DNA of 64,000 nt from Desulfobacteraceae bacterium (lineage in GTDB: Bacteria; Desulfobacterota; Desulfobacteria; Desulfobacterales; Desulfosarcinaceae), in assembly GCA_024230435.1 (NCBI GenBank), contig JAAERL010000739.1:30792-94791 (forward strand). The letters are read 5' to 3'. This document shows positions 54,721-64,000 of this stretch, piece by piece. The position numbers were made by a program, and so were the translations under genes. The notes under the pieces were generated by a model that worked only from the letters and a program-made list of their open reading frames with translations, was not told the origin of the DNA and searched no databases. The first letter of the stretch is position 1, and each line of letters begins with the position of its first letter.

Positions 54721-54753
54721 AACAAACAAACAAAGGCCCGCACGAAAATGCGA
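54721..54753 (-). terminator. Terminator after VOC gene
   Basis: GGCCCGCA/TGCGAGCC-type stem around CGAAAA; on the minus strand the transcript runs into CCTTTGTTTGTTTG. It lies about 25 nt past the stop codon. Confidence 0.55.
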
Positions 54754-54778
54754 GCCCCTATCTTTTATATAATTCAGG

Positions 54779-55276
54779 CTATTTTTGATAAGCTCCTGCG
54801 CTGTAGGTAAGCTCGTAGCTGTGAGAGTAGATTTCGATGAGATTTCCGAAGGGGTCTTCGCAGTACACCATGCGGTAAGGCTTTTCGCTCGGAAAGTATT
54901 CGCGCACAGGCATTCGTTGCCTACCGCCGTTTTCTACGATCTTGGCGGCTAAACCCTCGACATCCGGGTCTTGTACGCAAAAGTGAAAAACACCGGTTTT
55001 CCAGTATTCAAAGTTGTTTTCCCGCTGCTCGGCATTTCGAAATTCAAAAATTTCAACGCCGATTTTATCACCCGTGGATAAGTGGGCGATACGAAAACTA
55101 CCCCAACCTTGGCCAAAGACATCGTTGCACATCACGCCAATGGCAGAGTCGTCGGCAACGATTTCCGTGGGCGGCATAATCACATACCATCCGAGGACGT
55201 TGGTGTAAAAATCTACGGCTTGTTCCAGATTTGTAACGGATAATCCTATATGGGAAAAGGTTCTTGGGTATGTCAT
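54779..55276 (-). CDS. VOC (glyoxalase/dioxygenase) family protein
   Basis: A 165-residue VOC-fold protein with two beta-alpha-beta-beta-beta modules: FSHIGLSVTNLEQAVDFYTN at the start, VFHFCVQDPDVEGLAAKIVE in the middle and YCEDPFGNLIEIYSHS at the end. Metal ligands would be His (SHIG), His (VFHFC) and Glu (LIEIYS). Glyoxalase, dioxygenase or resistance-type chemistry cannot be told apart. The start is the ATG at 55276 with GGAGC upstream; the longer frame adds 17 residues without family resemblance. Confidence 0.85.
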   Translation of the reverse strand: MTYPRTFSHIGLSVTNLEQAVDFYTNVLGWYVIMPPTEIVADDSAIGVMCNDVFGQGWGSFRIAHLSTGDKIGVEIFEFRNAEQRENNFEYWKTGVFHFCVQDPDVEGLAAKIVENGGRQRMPVREYFPSEKPYRMVYCEDPFGNLIEIYSHSYELTYSAGAYQK

Positions 55277-55484
55277 CGTTGTGCTCCTTTTTGAAATAGT
55301 ATTTAATATTGTTAATAAAACAACCATTTAACGATATGCAAGAAGGCGCTTTTTTGTTCGGCGCGAACCAAATTGTTCGAATTGGCGGCAGACGAGGGCC
55401 TTGTGCATAATTTTTTTTGGCAAGGAACAGCTGAAATAATCGACTGGAATGGCCGTAACAAAAACAAGTAACAATCAGACACCC

Positions 55485-56234
55485 CTAATCCTTTTGGGAG
55501 CAAGCCATGTCTTCGAGACATGTATTTACGCGCTTCATGGCATCGAGAAAGTCTTGCCTTTTTTCTTTGGCAAAGGGATTGTAACGATTCATATCTTCAA
55601 ACAATTGCCAGGTATCGTTAGTAACGACTTCGAGAATGTGTAACAAGCGTTTATAGCCTTCTGTGTCAATGGCCAAAGGCCCGGCGCCAAACTCGGATAG
55701 GCTGCGGCCGATAAAATGTGTTAAAGCCAGACTGACGGCAATTTGGCGGTCATGTTTTTCAGGTGTGCTTTCGATGGTAACAAGGCCCTTGTCTTCGAGC
55801 CATTTTTTTATTTTCGCATAACGTTGATCTTCCACCCGTTCCGGGCACAGAACAATTTTATGGTTTTTTAAGGATTCGGCCGCACTGTCCGGTCCAAACA
55901 TGGGATGGGTTGCCAGGATAGAAACCTGCTCCGGCAGCAATGCTTTCATCCATTGAACCGGAAGAACCTTAACCGAACACACATCCACAACCAGGGCATC
56001 AGGTTTGAGCAAAGGGCAAATTTGCTTCAATGTGGCCTGCATGGCCGAGATGGGAACACATAGAATAACAATTTTACCCGCGCAGGCGGTTTCCAAAGAA
56101 CAGGGCTTTGCGCCGCTTTTTTTAATATCATCATCTTTGTCCCGATTGCGGGTATAGACAACAACCTCAAAATCAGGAGTCAATGCTTTCAGGGTCAATT
56201 TTCCGAAACGGCCGTAGCCGATTAGTCCGATCAT
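55485..56234 (-). CDS. tyrA: Prephenate dehydrogenase (TyrA)
   Basis: A 249-residue NAD(P)-dependent enzyme. MIGLIGYGRFGKLTLKAL is the dinucleotide fold; ILATHPMFGPDSA carries the active-site His; VSLALTHFIGR is the C-terminal helical domain. It converts prephenate to 4-hydroxyphenylpyruvate (or arogenate to tyrosine) in tyrosine synthesis. No chorismate-mutase or ACT domain is attached. It is the last gene of the asnB-aro operon, 48 nt after the aminotransferase. Confidence 0.87.
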   Translation of the reverse strand: MIGLIGYGRFGKLTLKALTPDFEVVVYTRNRDKDDDIKKSGAKPCSLETACAGKIVILCVPISAMQATLKQICPLLKPDALVVDVCSVKVLPVQWMKALLPEQVSILATHPMFGPDSAAESLKNHKIVLCPERVEDQRYAKIKKWLEDKGLVTIESTPEKHDRQIAVSLALTHFIGRSLSEFGAGPLAIDTEGYKRLLHILEVVTNDTWQLFEDMNRYNPFAKEKRQDFLDAMKRVNTCLEDMACSQKD

Positions 56235-56282
56235 GAGAATCCTTGTTCACTATTGATTTCCCGTCCGGGGCAGGAAAATGTT

Positions 56283-57446
56283 TCAGCGTTTTTCTAAAAA
56301 AAATTCTATTCTGTCAAATGCTTCGTGCAAGACATCTTCTTTGACACCAAAGCAAAGCCGCAGATAATCCGGGGCGCCGAAAGCTTTTCCCGGAACCACG
56401 GCCACACCGGCTTTTTCCAGCAAATCCATTGCCAGGGATTCATCACTTTCGCCTTTTTTTAATACCCTGGCGGCATTGGCAAACAAGTAAAACGCCCCTT
56501 GCGGCTTGCTGCACTCAAAGTGTTTCCGGGCAAGTGTATATGCTATATCCCGCCGTTTTTGCAAGAGCAAACGCCGCTTTTCCACCACAGACTTATCCAT
56601 ATTCATTGCCGCCAGCGCACCGTATTGGGCAAAAGTGCAGACATTGCCGCACAGATGACTTTGCAACCGTGTCAAAGTCTGTACAATGGGAGGTTGGGCA
56701 GCCACGTATCCAAGCCGGAAACCTGTCATGCTATACTGTTTTGAAAAACTGCGCACGGTGATGATGTAAGGGCTTTGATTCATCAGCTCGAACAGGCCGC
56801 GATGTTCGACACCGTCAAACGCAAATCCATGATAAGCTTCGTCCGCCACCAGGTAAAAACCATGCTGCCTGGCCAGGTTTTCCACGGCTTTAAGAGCTTC
56901 GGGAAAATAAACCGCCCCCGTGGGATTGTTTGGGGTGTTGATCACGACCGCCTTGGTGCGGGGCGTAACGGCATCGGCAATGCTTTGGGGGTCGAGCTGG
57001 TGCAGCTTTGTAGTTTTTGCCCACACCGGTCGCGCCCCGGTAAGCTTGATTTGCTCAGGAAAGCTTACCCAGCAAGGCAGAGGAAGAATCACTTCATCGC
57101 CGGTCTGGCAAATTACCTGGAACAATGCGTAAAGCGCTTGTTTTGCGCCATTGGTCACAATGATGTTGTCTTGCGTATAGCCTGCAAAGTCCTTGGCAAT
57201 CCGGTCCCGCAGCGCTGGTATCCCCGCCACCGGCCCGTATCGGGTTTTTTGCTCCTCCAAGGCCTTTGCGGTGGCCGCGATAACAGGTTCGGGCGTTTCA
57301 AAATCAGGTTCTCCGGGAGCCAGGTTGATAATGTCGCGCCCTTTTTGGCGCAAAGTTTGGGCCAGGGCTAAGACACCCGTGGTTTTGGATTCACCGATAC
57401 GGGTGATGCGATCAGCAAAATCATTTTGAAAACGGGTGGTTAGCAT
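56283..57446 (-). CDS. Class I/II aminotransferase, aromatic/aspartate type
   Basis: A 387-residue PLP enzyme. It has [36 protein letters not shown] and the PLP-lysine in [17 protein letters not shown]. The aspartate-type group also works on prephenate or aromatic keto acids, which suits its place between aroC and tyrA. The start is the ATG at 57446, whose codon abuts the aroC stop (ATGCTAA); an upstream TTG in the aroC coding region is rejected. Confidence 0.88.
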   Translation of the reverse strand: MLTTRFQNDFADRITRIGESKTTGVLALAQTLRQKGRDIINLAPGEPDFETPEPVIAATAKALEEQKTRYGPVAGIPALRDRIAKDFAGYTQDNIIVTNGAKQALYALFQVICQTGDEVILPLPCWVSFPEQIKLTGARPVWAKTTKLHQLDPQSIADAVTPRTKAVVINTPNNPTGAVYFPEALKAVENLARQHGFYLVADEAYHGFAFDGVEHRGLFELMNQSPYIITVRSFSKQYSMTGFRLGYVAAQPPIVQTLTRLQSHLCGNVCTFAQYGALAAMNMDKSVVEKRRLLLQKRRDIAYTLARKHFECSKPQGAFYLFANAARVLKKGESDESLAMDLLEKAGVAVVPGKAFGAPDYLRLCFGVKEDVLHEAFDRIEFFLEKR

Positions 57447-58540
57447 GGCGTAAGATCCTTGAAACAACGTGTGGACTGGCGCATAGCGCAATCAAGTAAA
57501 ACCAGAGCCGCCATGGTTTCCACGATGGGCACGGCCCGAGTAACCACGCACGGATCGTGACGCCCCCTGGCCGCCAAAACCGTTTCTTTACCTTTGAAAT
57601 CCGCCGTGGCTTGTTCGCGGCCGATGGTGGCGGGAGGTTTAAAGGCCACCCGGAAGTAAACAGGTTCTGCGTTGCTGATACCGCCTTGAATACCGCCACT
57701 GTAATTGGTGACTGTTCCCAAACGCTTGCCTTTCTGAATAAAGGGGTCATTATGCTGCGAACCGCGCATGCGGGCGCCTGCAAACCCTGAGCCTACCTCA
57801 AAGCCCTTTGTGGCCGGAATAGAAAGCATGGCCATGGCCAATAAAGCATCCAGCTTGTCAAACACGGGTTCTCCGAGCCCGGCCGGTAAATTGCGGCATA
57901 CGCAGCTTACCACGCCGCCTAAAGAATCCTTGGCGTTTTTGGCTTCTGTAATGGCGCCGGTAATTTTTGCAGCCGCAGCCTGATCCGGGCATCTGACCAG
58001 GTTTTTATCCACTGCCTGGCGGGTGATGTTTTCCATGTCGGGTTGTGACGCATCAATATCTCCAACCGCGCTTACCCAGGCCACGATTTGAACCCCATAG
58101 ACTTGCCGAAGTACTTTTTCGGCAATGGCCCCGGCAGCCACTCTGCCAATGGTTTCCCTGGCGCTGGCCCGGCCGCCTCCGCTTCCGGCGCGGATACCGT
58201 ATTTTACCTGATAAGTAAAATCGGCATGGGAGGGCCGGGGTATGGCCTGCATATCGGAATAATCTCCTGGCCGCTGGTCACGGTTGGCAACCATAAGGCC
58301 AATCGGCGTGCCCAAACTGCGGCCGTTTTCTACACCGGAAAGGATTACGACCTGATCGCTTTCTTTTCTTTCGGTGGTTAATTTGCTTTGTCCGGGTTTA
58401 CGGCGGTCCAGTTGAAATTGAATATCCGTTTCGCTAAGCTCCAGCCCCGGCGGGCAGCCATCGACCACAACGCCGACCCCCTTGCAGTGGGATTCGCCAA
58501 ATGTAGTTACCCGGAAGATTTTACCAAAAGTGCTAGACAT
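57440..58540 (-). CDS. aroC: Chorismate synthase
   Basis: A 366-residue protein. N-terminal [20 protein letters not shown] and [20 protein letters not shown], then [19 protein letters not shown] and [15 protein letters not shown] C-terminal blocks (here [24 protein letters not shown]) are typical. It makes chorismate from EPSP using reduced FMN. It overlaps the aminotransferase start by 7 nt and follows aroK after 17 nt. Confidence 0.96.
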   Translation of the reverse strand: MSSTFGKIFRVTTFGESHCKGVGVVVDGCPPGLELSETDIQFQLDRRKPGQSKLTTERKESDQVVILSGVENGRSLGTPIGLMVANRDQRPGDYSDMQAIPRPSHADFTYQVKYGIRAGSGGGRASARETIGRVAAGAIAEKVLRQVYGVQIVAWVSAVGDIDASQPDMENITRQAVDKNLVRCPDQAAAAKITGAITEAKNAKDSLGGVVSCVCRNLPAGLGEPVFDKLDALLAMAMLSIPATKGFEVGSGFAGARMRGSQHNDPFIQKGKRLGTVTNYSGGIQGGISNAEPVYFRVAFKPPATIGREQATADFKGKETVLAARGRHDPCVVTRAVPIVETMAALVLLDCAMRQSTRCFKDLTPC

Positions 58541-58557
58541 TTTCGTGTTCCTTAAAA

Positions 58558-59088
58558 TTATATATTCAGCCCCAGTTTTCTCAGGGAGAAAATCAAATCA
58601 TCGCATAGTCTGTCCATCTGAAAGTCATCCGTATCAATTACGGCATTCATTGCCTTTTGATACAAAGGCTCCCGCATGGCCAGGGTTTGTCTGATCTCTT
58701 CACGCACCCCTTTTCCCGTAAGGCTGGGGCGAAATCCGGCGGTGCGCTGGTCCTGCATGATATACCGCTCGATAGTTTCGGGGCGGCTGCGCAGCCAGAT
58801 CACCTTTCCACTGCCGCGCATGACGCCAATGTTCCTGTCATCCAGAATAACACCGCCTCCAGTGCCGATAACATAATTTTCCCACAGGCGAATCGTTTGC
58901 AACAACTCATGCTCTTTTTTCCGAAAATATGGCCACCCATGACGCTCCACCATATCGCTGATCGATTGCCCGGCCTGCGCCACAATCTGATCATCCATAT
59001 CCGTAAAGCTCCAGCCGATTTGCCTGGCCAGAATCTTTCCCAGGGTGGTTTTACCCGTACAGCGATAACCGATCAGGTAAATGTTCAT
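58558..59088 (-). CDS. aroK: Shikimate kinase
   Basis: A 176-residue kinase. [15 protein letters not shown] holds the P-loop; [20 protein letters not shown] binds shikimate; [12 protein letters not shown] and RPSLTGKG (lid) follow. It phosphorylates shikimate at the 3-hydroxyl. The ATG at 59088 overlaps the aroA stop by 4 nt (ATGA), which decides this start over an upstream in-frame codon that would lie inside aroA. Confidence 0.95.
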   Translation of the reverse strand: MNIYLIGYRCTGKTTLGKILARQIGWSFTDMDDQIVAQAGQSISDMVERHGWPYFRKKEHELLQTIRLWENYVIGTGGGVILDDRNIGVMRGSGKVIWLRSRPETIERYIMQDQRTAGFRPSLTGKGVREEIRQTLAMREPLYQKAMNAVIDTDDFQMDRLCDDLIFSLRKLGLNI

Positions 59089-60347
59089 GTGTAGAGCGCC
59101 TCGAAGACCTCCCAATAATTGGGAAAAGATTTATTCACACAATGTTCATCTTCAATTTTGATACCGGGCACTTTCAAACCTGCCACGGCAAAGCTCATGG
59201 CAATACGGTGATCGTCGTAGGTTTCAATGTCCGTTCCTTTTGCAGAGCCGCCGGTGACGCGCAGTTCGTTTTCCGTTGTACTGGTCTGGATGCCCATCTT
59301 GGTAAGCTGTGCGCTTACCGCCGCCAGCCGGTCGCACTCCTTGGCCCGCAGATGGGCGACATTTCGGATTATGGTTGTCCCCTCGGCAAAGGCCGCCGCC
59401 ACCGCCAGGGTGGGAACCATGTCCGGCATGTTGCCCATATCGATGTCAATGGCTTTTAAAGGCCCGCCGGTTACGGCGATACCATCGGGGTCATGGTCCA
59501 CGCGGCAACCCATTTTTTCAAACACCCCGGACAAGCGCACATCGCCTTGCCTGGAGGCCAGGGTAACTGACTTTACTTTGATCCGCTTACCCGTTATGGC
59601 CGCAGCGGCCCAGAAATACCCGGCTTGGGAACCGTCCGGTTCAACCTTATAGGTTCCGCTCTGGTAAACCTGTTTTCCCGGAATATTAAAGTGCTCATAG
59701 CCCCGGCGGTCCATACCGATACCAAAAGCGGCCATGATGTCAGCCGTCATATCGATATAGGGCTTGGATACCGGGCCGTTGATCACATCAATGCTCAAAC
59801 CCTTTTCCAGGCACGGGGCCATAAGCATCAAGCCTGACAGGTATTGGCTGCTTACACCGCAATCGATACGGGTATGCCCGCCCTTGCAGGTACCGCCCTG
59901 AATTCTTATTGGCGGACAACCCGTATTATTTTCGGAATGAACATTTATCCCCAGTTGAGTCAGGCTGTCCAGAAGGGGCTGGATGGGGCGCTCGCACATC
60001 CTGGGGCTGCCCGTAAGGGTGTATTCACCTTTGCCCAGAACAACGATTGCCGCAAGCAACCGCATGGAGGTTCCCGAATTTCCCAGGTAAATGGGGTTTT
60101 CGCACGCTTCGAGTTTGCCGTTTTTACCTGTCAGGGTAATAACACCGCCTTGATCCTTTGCCTTTGCTCCCATTTGTTGCAAAGCTTTCAGGGTTAACGA
60201 GGTATCTTCACTTCGCAGGGGGTTTTCGATCTTGCAAAGGCCGTTGGAAAGGGCTGCGGCAATCAAGGTCCGGTGAGTGTAACTTTTCGAGCCCGGAACT
60301 TTAACTGTAATGTCAGGCTGGATGGGCCTGGATTTAATTTCTATCAT
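59085..60347 (-). CDS. aroA: 3-phosphoshikimate 1-carboxyvinyltransferase (EPSP synthase)
   Basis: A 420-residue enzyme. PGSKSYTHRTLIAAALSNG, NSGTSMRLLAA, GSPRMCERPIQPLLDSL, SSQYLSGLMLMAP, DGSQAGYFWAAAA and RAKECDRLAAVSAQL with DDHRIAMSFAVAGL are all in place. It joins shikimate-3-phosphate and phosphoenolpyruvate. The glyphosate-sensitivity region LGNSGTSMR is of the usual type except for Ser where many class I enzymes have Ala (LGNAGTAMR); this resembles class II-like sequences. Overlaps aroK by 4 nt, 15 nt downstream of aroE. Confidence 0.96.
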   Translation of the reverse strand: MIEIKSRPIQPDITVKVPGSKSYTHRTLIAAALSNGLCKIENPLRSEDTSLTLKALQQMGAKAKDQGGVITLTGKNGKLEACENPIYLGNSGTSMRLLAAIVVLGKGEYTLTGSPRMCERPIQPLLDSLTQLGINVHSENNTGCPPIRIQGGTCKGGHTRIDCGVSSQYLSGLMLMAPCLEKGLSIDVINGPVSKPYIDMTADIMAAFGIGMDRRGYEHFNIPGKQVYQSGTYKVEPDGSQAGYFWAAAAITGKRIKVKSVTLASRQGDVRLSGVFEKMGCRVDHDPDGIAVTGGPLKAIDIDMGNMPDMVPTLAVAAAFAEGTTIIRNVAHLRAKECDRLAAVSAQLTKMGIQTSTTENELRVTGGSAKGTDIETYDDHRIAMSFAVAGLKVPGIKIEDEHCVNKSFPNYWEVFEALYT

Positions 60348-60362
60348 CTGAAGGTTATTCTC

Positions 60363-61193
60363 CTAAGCAGTCTTCAATTTCAAGTGTTTCAGTACGGCTT
60401 TGCGCATCACTTCCAGGGGAGCTTGTCTGCCGGTCCATAATTCAAACTGGCGCGCACCCTGGAAAACGAACATAGCCACCCCGTCTGCAATTGTACAGCC
60501 TTTGTTACGGGCGGCTTTGAGCAGGGCGGTTTCAAGGGGATGATAAACAATGTCCATCACCACCAGGGAGCCATTTAGACAATTTTGCTCAACAGGCATT
60601 TTTTCTATGTCAGGGTACATGCCCAGCGACGTTGTATTGATAAGAATATCCAGAGTCCGGCCGTCAAAATCGGCCAGTGGTATAAATTCAGCATCCAGGT
60701 CTTTAGCTAACCCTTGCCCCCGCTGAGAATTACGGTTGAAAACAGTTACCATGGCTTTACGGTCCATAAGTCCAAATCCAATGGCCCGGGCAGCGCCTCC
60801 CGCGCCCAGCAGTCCAACCCGTTTACCCGCCAAACCCGTTTTGCTTTCCAGGGCCGTAATTGCTCCATGGCAATCGGTGTTCGTTCCCAGTAAACGGCCC
60901 TCGCGGTTGATAACAGTGTTCACCGCTCCGATTTTTTCCGCTGTGGGATCGATTTCGTCCAGATATTTCATGACCTCGATTTTATGGGGGATGGTCACGC
61001 TCATGCCTTTTATGTTCAACCCGCGCATACCGGCCATTGCGCTGCCAACCTCTTTTACTTCAAAGGCTAAGTAAACGCCGGGATATCCCGCAGACTCAAA
61101 AGCCGCATTATGCATTACAGGGCTCAGGCTATGGCCGACTGGATTACCGATAACGCCGAAAAGCCCGGTCTGTGTATCTATTTGAAAACTCAT
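60363..61193 (-). CDS. aroE: Shikimate dehydrogenase
   Basis: A 276-residue protein. Substrate end: GVIGNPVGHSLSPVMHNAAF, SVTIPHK (catalytic Lys) and NTDCHGAITAL (catalytic Asp). NADPH end: VGLLGAGGAARAIGFGL and FNRNSQRGQGLA. It reduces 3-dehydroshikimate to shikimate. It starts 9 nt after asnB and precedes aroA. Confidence 0.95.
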   Translation of the reverse strand: MSFQIDTQTGLFGVIGNPVGHSLSPVMHNAAFESAGYPGVYLAFEVKEVGSAMAGMRGLNIKGMSVTIPHKIEVMKYLDEIDPTAEKIGAVNTVINREGRLLGTNTDCHGAITALESKTGLAGKRVGLLGAGGAARAIGFGLMDRKAMVTVFNRNSQRGQGLAKDLDAEFIPLADFDGRTLDILINTTSLGMYPDIEKMPVEQNCLNGSLVVMDIVYHPLETALLKAARNKGCTIADGVAMFVFQGARQFELWTGRQAPLEVMRKAVLKHLKLKTA

Positions 61194-61202
61194 TTTAAAG
61201 AC

Positions 61203-63185
61203 TCATTTCGTTTGATTTTCCACTACCGTGTGGTCCATGGGCTCGCCGGAATAGACGGGAAACGATTGGATGAACTGATGATCAAGAAGCTGGGTGGACA
61301 AAATTGCCACCAGAGCCATATTTTCCCGTTCGCTGGCCAGCATGCCGTCCTTTTGCCGGCATTTGTCTACAAGCCTTTTAATCCTTTGATAATCAAAATA
61401 GCCTGCTTTTTTGACGGCCTGGCCGGATAACATTTCCGATACGTATTCTGGCGCGTTTTTGTGCAAAAAACAGCGGCTGATGGGCGCCCGGTATGGTTGC
61501 TTTGACCGGTTGGCGACTTCATCGGGAACCTGACCGCGGGCGATTTTTTTCAGCAGAAATTTTTCGTTCAGCCCATTGAGGCGCAGTTTGGAAGGTATCC
61601 GGGCGGCCAGCTCCACAACGCGGTGGTCCAGAAAGGGGTAGCGCCCCTCCACGGAATTGGCCATAGACATCCTGTCTCCCTGAGTCGAAAGCAGGTAATT
61701 GGATAAAAACAGGGTGCTTTCAAGGTACTGGGCCTGGCCCAGCACGGGCCATTGGCTGAAGGCTTCAGGCAACTGGTCTGTAATGCGCCGGGTAAAAGCG
61801 GTCAGGTCTGACTCTGGCGGCAAAAAGCCTTTTTGAAAAAATCCAAGCAAGTGACTAGTGTTTTGCCAGCGAATAAGGTGAGAATAAACCGGAGAATCCA
61901 CATCCTGCAAATTTTTCTTAAAAAATCCGAATAAAAAGGCGTTGGACCGACCGGTTTCCTTGTTGAAAACGTAAGGGTAGAGTTTGCGCAGCAGTTGCGG
62001 CCGGATGGCAGATTCGGGATGCTTCGCCCAGAAACGCCTGATTTTGGCCTCTTTGAAAATATTGTAGCCTGCAAAGATTTCATCCGCGCCCTCGCCGGTG
62101 AGAACGACCTTGAAATCACTTTTACGCACCAGGGCCGAGAGCATCATCAGCGGCGCCGGAGCTGTCCGGATGGTAGGCGTTTCGGCATGCCATACCACCT
62201 GGGCAAACAACTTTCCGATATCGTCTTCGGAACATTCAATGCCATGATGCTGGGTTTGAATGGCAGACAGCGCAGTTTGCTGGAACCGGCTTTCATCAAA
62301 ATTTTTATCGGTAAATCCTACCGAAAAAGTATTCAGCTTATTATTGAAGTTATTTTTAACCAACGTACTTATATAAGTTGAATCGATGCCCCCGCTCAAA
62401 TAAGCGCCCACGGATACATCGGCCCGCAACCGGATTCGTGCGGCATCCAGGATCAAGGCTTGCATTTGCCCGGCCCAGTCTTCTTCTGATTTGTCATGGT
62501 CATCGGTTTCGGTGAAATCCAATTGCCAGTAACGATGCAGTTTCAGGCCGTCCCGGTTCAACACGGCATAATGGGCCGGAGGAATCTGGTAAATTCCCTC
62601 AAACGCCGTCAAAGGGTCCACCGGCGCCCAGCAGGTAAAGACATCGGCAAGGGTTTTGGGGTTCAACCGGCGGCCAATCGCCGGATCAGTTAACAGGGCT
62701 TTGATTTCGGAAGCGAAACTGAAACGGCGGCCTTTTTGATGGTAAAACAAGGGGCGTATCCCCATGCGGTCCCGTCCCAAAAGAAGCTGCTGGCGGCTAT
62801 GATCCCAAATGGCAATTGCAAACTGCCCGTTGAGATGCTCAAACAAACCTGAGCCGTACTCCTCATATAAATGAACAATGGTTTCCGTATCGCTTTGGGT
62901 ATAAAAACGATGTCCTTTTTCCTTGAGCTGGGCTGTGAGCTCGGGGTAATTGAAAATTTCACCGTTAAAAACAACCCACAGGTTTTTTTCTTCATTGTGG
63001 ATAGGCTGGTACCCGCCGGACAAATCAATAATACTTAAGCGGGTGTGCCCCAAACCGGCGTTATCGCTACAATAAATACCGGTAGCGTCAGGGCCTCGAT
63101 GATGCATGCTGGCAAGCATGCGGTTCAGAACCGGCTCGAAGCGCTCTTTCTGGTTAAAGCTTATCAATCCGGCAATGCCGCACAT
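61203..63185 (-). CDS. asnB: Asparagine synthetase (glutamine-hydrolysing)
   Basis: A 660-residue AsnB. It must begin MCGIAGLISFN because the second residue, Cys, is the nucleophile of the class II glutaminase; GGAG 5 nt upstream supports the ATG at 63185. Glutaminase domain to about 210 (MHHRGPDATGIY, SIIDLSGGYQP, VVFNGEIFNYPE); synthetase domain with the PP-loop GAYLSGGIDSTYIST and GEGADEIFAGY. It makes asparagine from aspartate and glutamine with ATP. It heads the aro operon. A long upstream in-frame extension (to 63794) comes from a decayed transposase and is not part of the protein. Confidence 0.93.
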   Translation of the reverse strand: MCGIAGLISFNQKERFEPVLNRMLASMHHRGPDATGIYCSDNAGLGHTRLSIIDLSGGYQPIHNEEKNLWVVFNGEIFNYPELTAQLKEKGHRFYTQSDTETIVHLYEEYGSGLFEHLNGQFAIAIWDHSRQQLLLGRDRMGIRPLFYHQKGRRFSFASEIKALLTDPAIGRRLNPKTLADVFTCWAPVDPLTAFEGIYQIPPAHYAVLNRDGLKLHRYWQLDFTETDDHDKSEEDWAGQMQALILDAARIRLRADVSVGAYLSGGIDSTYISTLVKNNFNNKLNTFSVGFTDKNFDESRFQQTALSAIQTQHHGIECSEDDIGKLFAQVVWHAETPTIRTAPAPLMMLSALVRKSDFKVVLTGEGADEIFAGYNIFKEAKIRRFWAKHPESAIRPQLLRKLYPYVFNKETGRSNAFLFGFFKKNLQDVDSPVYSHLIRWQNTSHLLGFFQKGFLPPESDLTAFTRRITDQLPEAFSQWPVLGQAQYLESTLFLSNYLLSTQGDRMSMANSVEGRYPFLDHRVVELAARIPSKLRLNGLNEKFLLKKIARGQVPDEVANRSKQPYRAPISRCFLHKNAPEYVSEMLSGQAVKKAGYFDYQRIKRLVDKCRQKDGMLASERENMALVAILSTQLLDHQFIQSFPVYSGEPMDHTVVENQTK

Positions 63186-63399
63186 ATCGACTCCTTTTGT
63201 CGAGTTTTGTTCAAAATAGATGGTCTCATTGTTTTGTCCGCGATGTTGTTTGTCAAGGAGAATTTTAATTGATGAAAATCTACATAGGGCTTCCTGAACA
63301 ATCTGTTTTTGCAAATATAACAGTGATAGAAACCCTATTTGATTACGCAAATAGCCAAATCTAAACTCTAATTGGCACTTGATAGTTCTGCATGCACCT

Positions 63400-64000
63400 T
63401 GTATCTGAAAAATCGGACTCATGAAGAAGTAAAAACAAATGAAAAAAAGGCTTTTCAGCCACTTCTCCAAGTTCATCATCAGAAATACTACAGCAATAAC
63501 TGTTTCAGATGTGTTGTCCAGCTTGCTCATAATCTTTGCCAAACTGAACCGCCTTTTGCCCTGTCCAAATTTTCCTTCAATCGGGATACGGTCAAGTTCA
63601 TCCTGGCGGGCCTGTTTCTGTGCTGCTTTTTGCTTTTCGATCTGACTGGGTGGCCGGCCCAATGCAGGCCCAGATAAACGGATAACATGTTTTTTTGCAT
63701 AACTTAATGTTCTTTCGATTTCGATAGATGGTGTCGGCATGAACTGAGGCTGAATAATAGCCAAATCGGGCCCTATATGCTTCGGACTGATCAATCAAAT
63801 CACCCGACTCGTTATACGCATCCTATCTGAGTCGATCTAAATAGCAATAACCATCAATAGCACTTACGGATATCTTGGCTCCAAATTCCGTACCAGCTCC
63901 AGCTTTGCCACGTTTAATTGGCCTGACATGCGGCTGGTAGATGTTTACGATGCGATCATCAATCCGGTTAATCCGTTGTTCATACATCCATTTTTGCTGG
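63400..64000 (-). pseudogene. Decayed IS5-like transposase, 5' part outside window
   Basis: Reading the minus strand from the right edge, one frame gives QQKWMYEQRINRIDDRIVNI, FGAKISVSAIDGYCYLDRLR, then a TAG at 63825-63823 in place of the Trp usual at that spot, then DAYNESGDLIDQSEAYRARF and GYYSASVHADTIYRNRKN. At a run of seven A (63690-63696) the frame changes, and the other frame continues HVIRLSGPALGRPPSQIEKQ and IDRIPIEGKFGQGKRR to VVFLMMNLEKWLK. These match IS5/IS1182-type DDE transposases. Two lesions show it is not functional. The last frame stays open into asnB. Confidence 0.8.

Noticed and set aside
63690..63696. Programmed frameshift at the A7 run in the transposase
   Set aside because: A-AAA-AAA is a classical slippery heptamer, but an upstream in-frame TAG also interrupts the gene, so decay explains it better.
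63188..63794. An N-terminal extension of about 200 residues on AsnB
   Set aside because: The extension is transposase remnant plus spacer; AsnB needs Cys as its second residue, and GGAG precedes the MCGIAG start.
1..64000. CRISPR arrays, prophage, restriction-modification or toxin-antitoxin systems
   Set aside because: I looked for regularly spaced repeats, integrases, structural phage genes, methyltransferases and paired small genes and found none; the repeats present are dispersed, not arrayed.

Overview
The window looks like chromosomal DNA of a Gram-negative anaerobe, most probably of the Desulfobacterota (Deltaproteobacteria). I infer this from a moderate G+C content, an HdrC-like ferredoxin subunit cut by the left edge, a fused FAD/Fe-S hydroxyacid oxidoreductase beside a LarA-type racemase, B12/radical-SAM and SPASM proteins, CheX and CheD/HDOD proteins, and a class III (PhaE/PhaC) polyester system. 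No ribosomal RNA or other strong taxonomic marker is present, so the assignment is a judgement.

Left third (1-23.8 kb): partial HdrC-like gene, dodecin, murJ, a CheD-like/HDOD pair, an alpha/beta hydrolase, a polar amino-acid ABC transporter operon, an HD-GYP relic, an HD-domain protein with a DUF6485-type protein, then a run of two DUF4178 proteins, a small secreted protein, a DUF350 protein and a membrane-anchored spermidine-synthase-like enzyme. An SDR fragment, a hybrid histidine kinase, an SPFH/GYF_2 protein, a B12/radical SAM-TPR protein and a CheX-like protein follow.

Middle (24-45.5 kb): a GH15 enzyme overlapping a fused trehalose-6-phosphate synthase/phosphatase; a racemase plus FAD/Fe-S oxidoreductase pair; a SPASM radical SAM protein; a cupin; a PaaK-like adenylating enzyme; tRNA-Asp and tRNA-Val. 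Then comes a polyhydroxyalkanoate island: phaE-phaC on the plus strand, facing a minus-strand set of two paralogous phasin-like proteins, a divergent PhaC-like protein with a Cys-type nucleophile elbow, a coiled-coil protein and a reductase, with phaR transcribed divergently from the phasins.

Right third (45.5-64 kb): the protein quality-control run tig-clpP-clpX-lon, tRNA-Leu, an amidase, tRNA-Pro, a DUF3795 protein, an AraC-type regulator, a VOC protein, and a compact minus-strand operon asnB-aroE-aroA-aroK-aroC-aminotransferase-tyrA that covers the second half of the shikimate pathway and the start of the Tyr/Phe branch. A decayed IS5-like transposase lies upstream of asnB and runs off the window.

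The most distinctive non-coding signal is a family of about 135-180 bp imperfectly palindromic repeats with ends of the form TTAGGCGATT or TTAGGGTCGTGGAAGATGC. At three gene ends the repeat terminus itself supplies the TAG stop codon. Other small signals include a perfect 18-bp tandem repeat upstream of phaE and paired TGCAACAT motifs upstream of the phasins (candidate PhaR sites), a hairpin repeat shared by 21.8 and 53.0 kb, and poly-G tracts.
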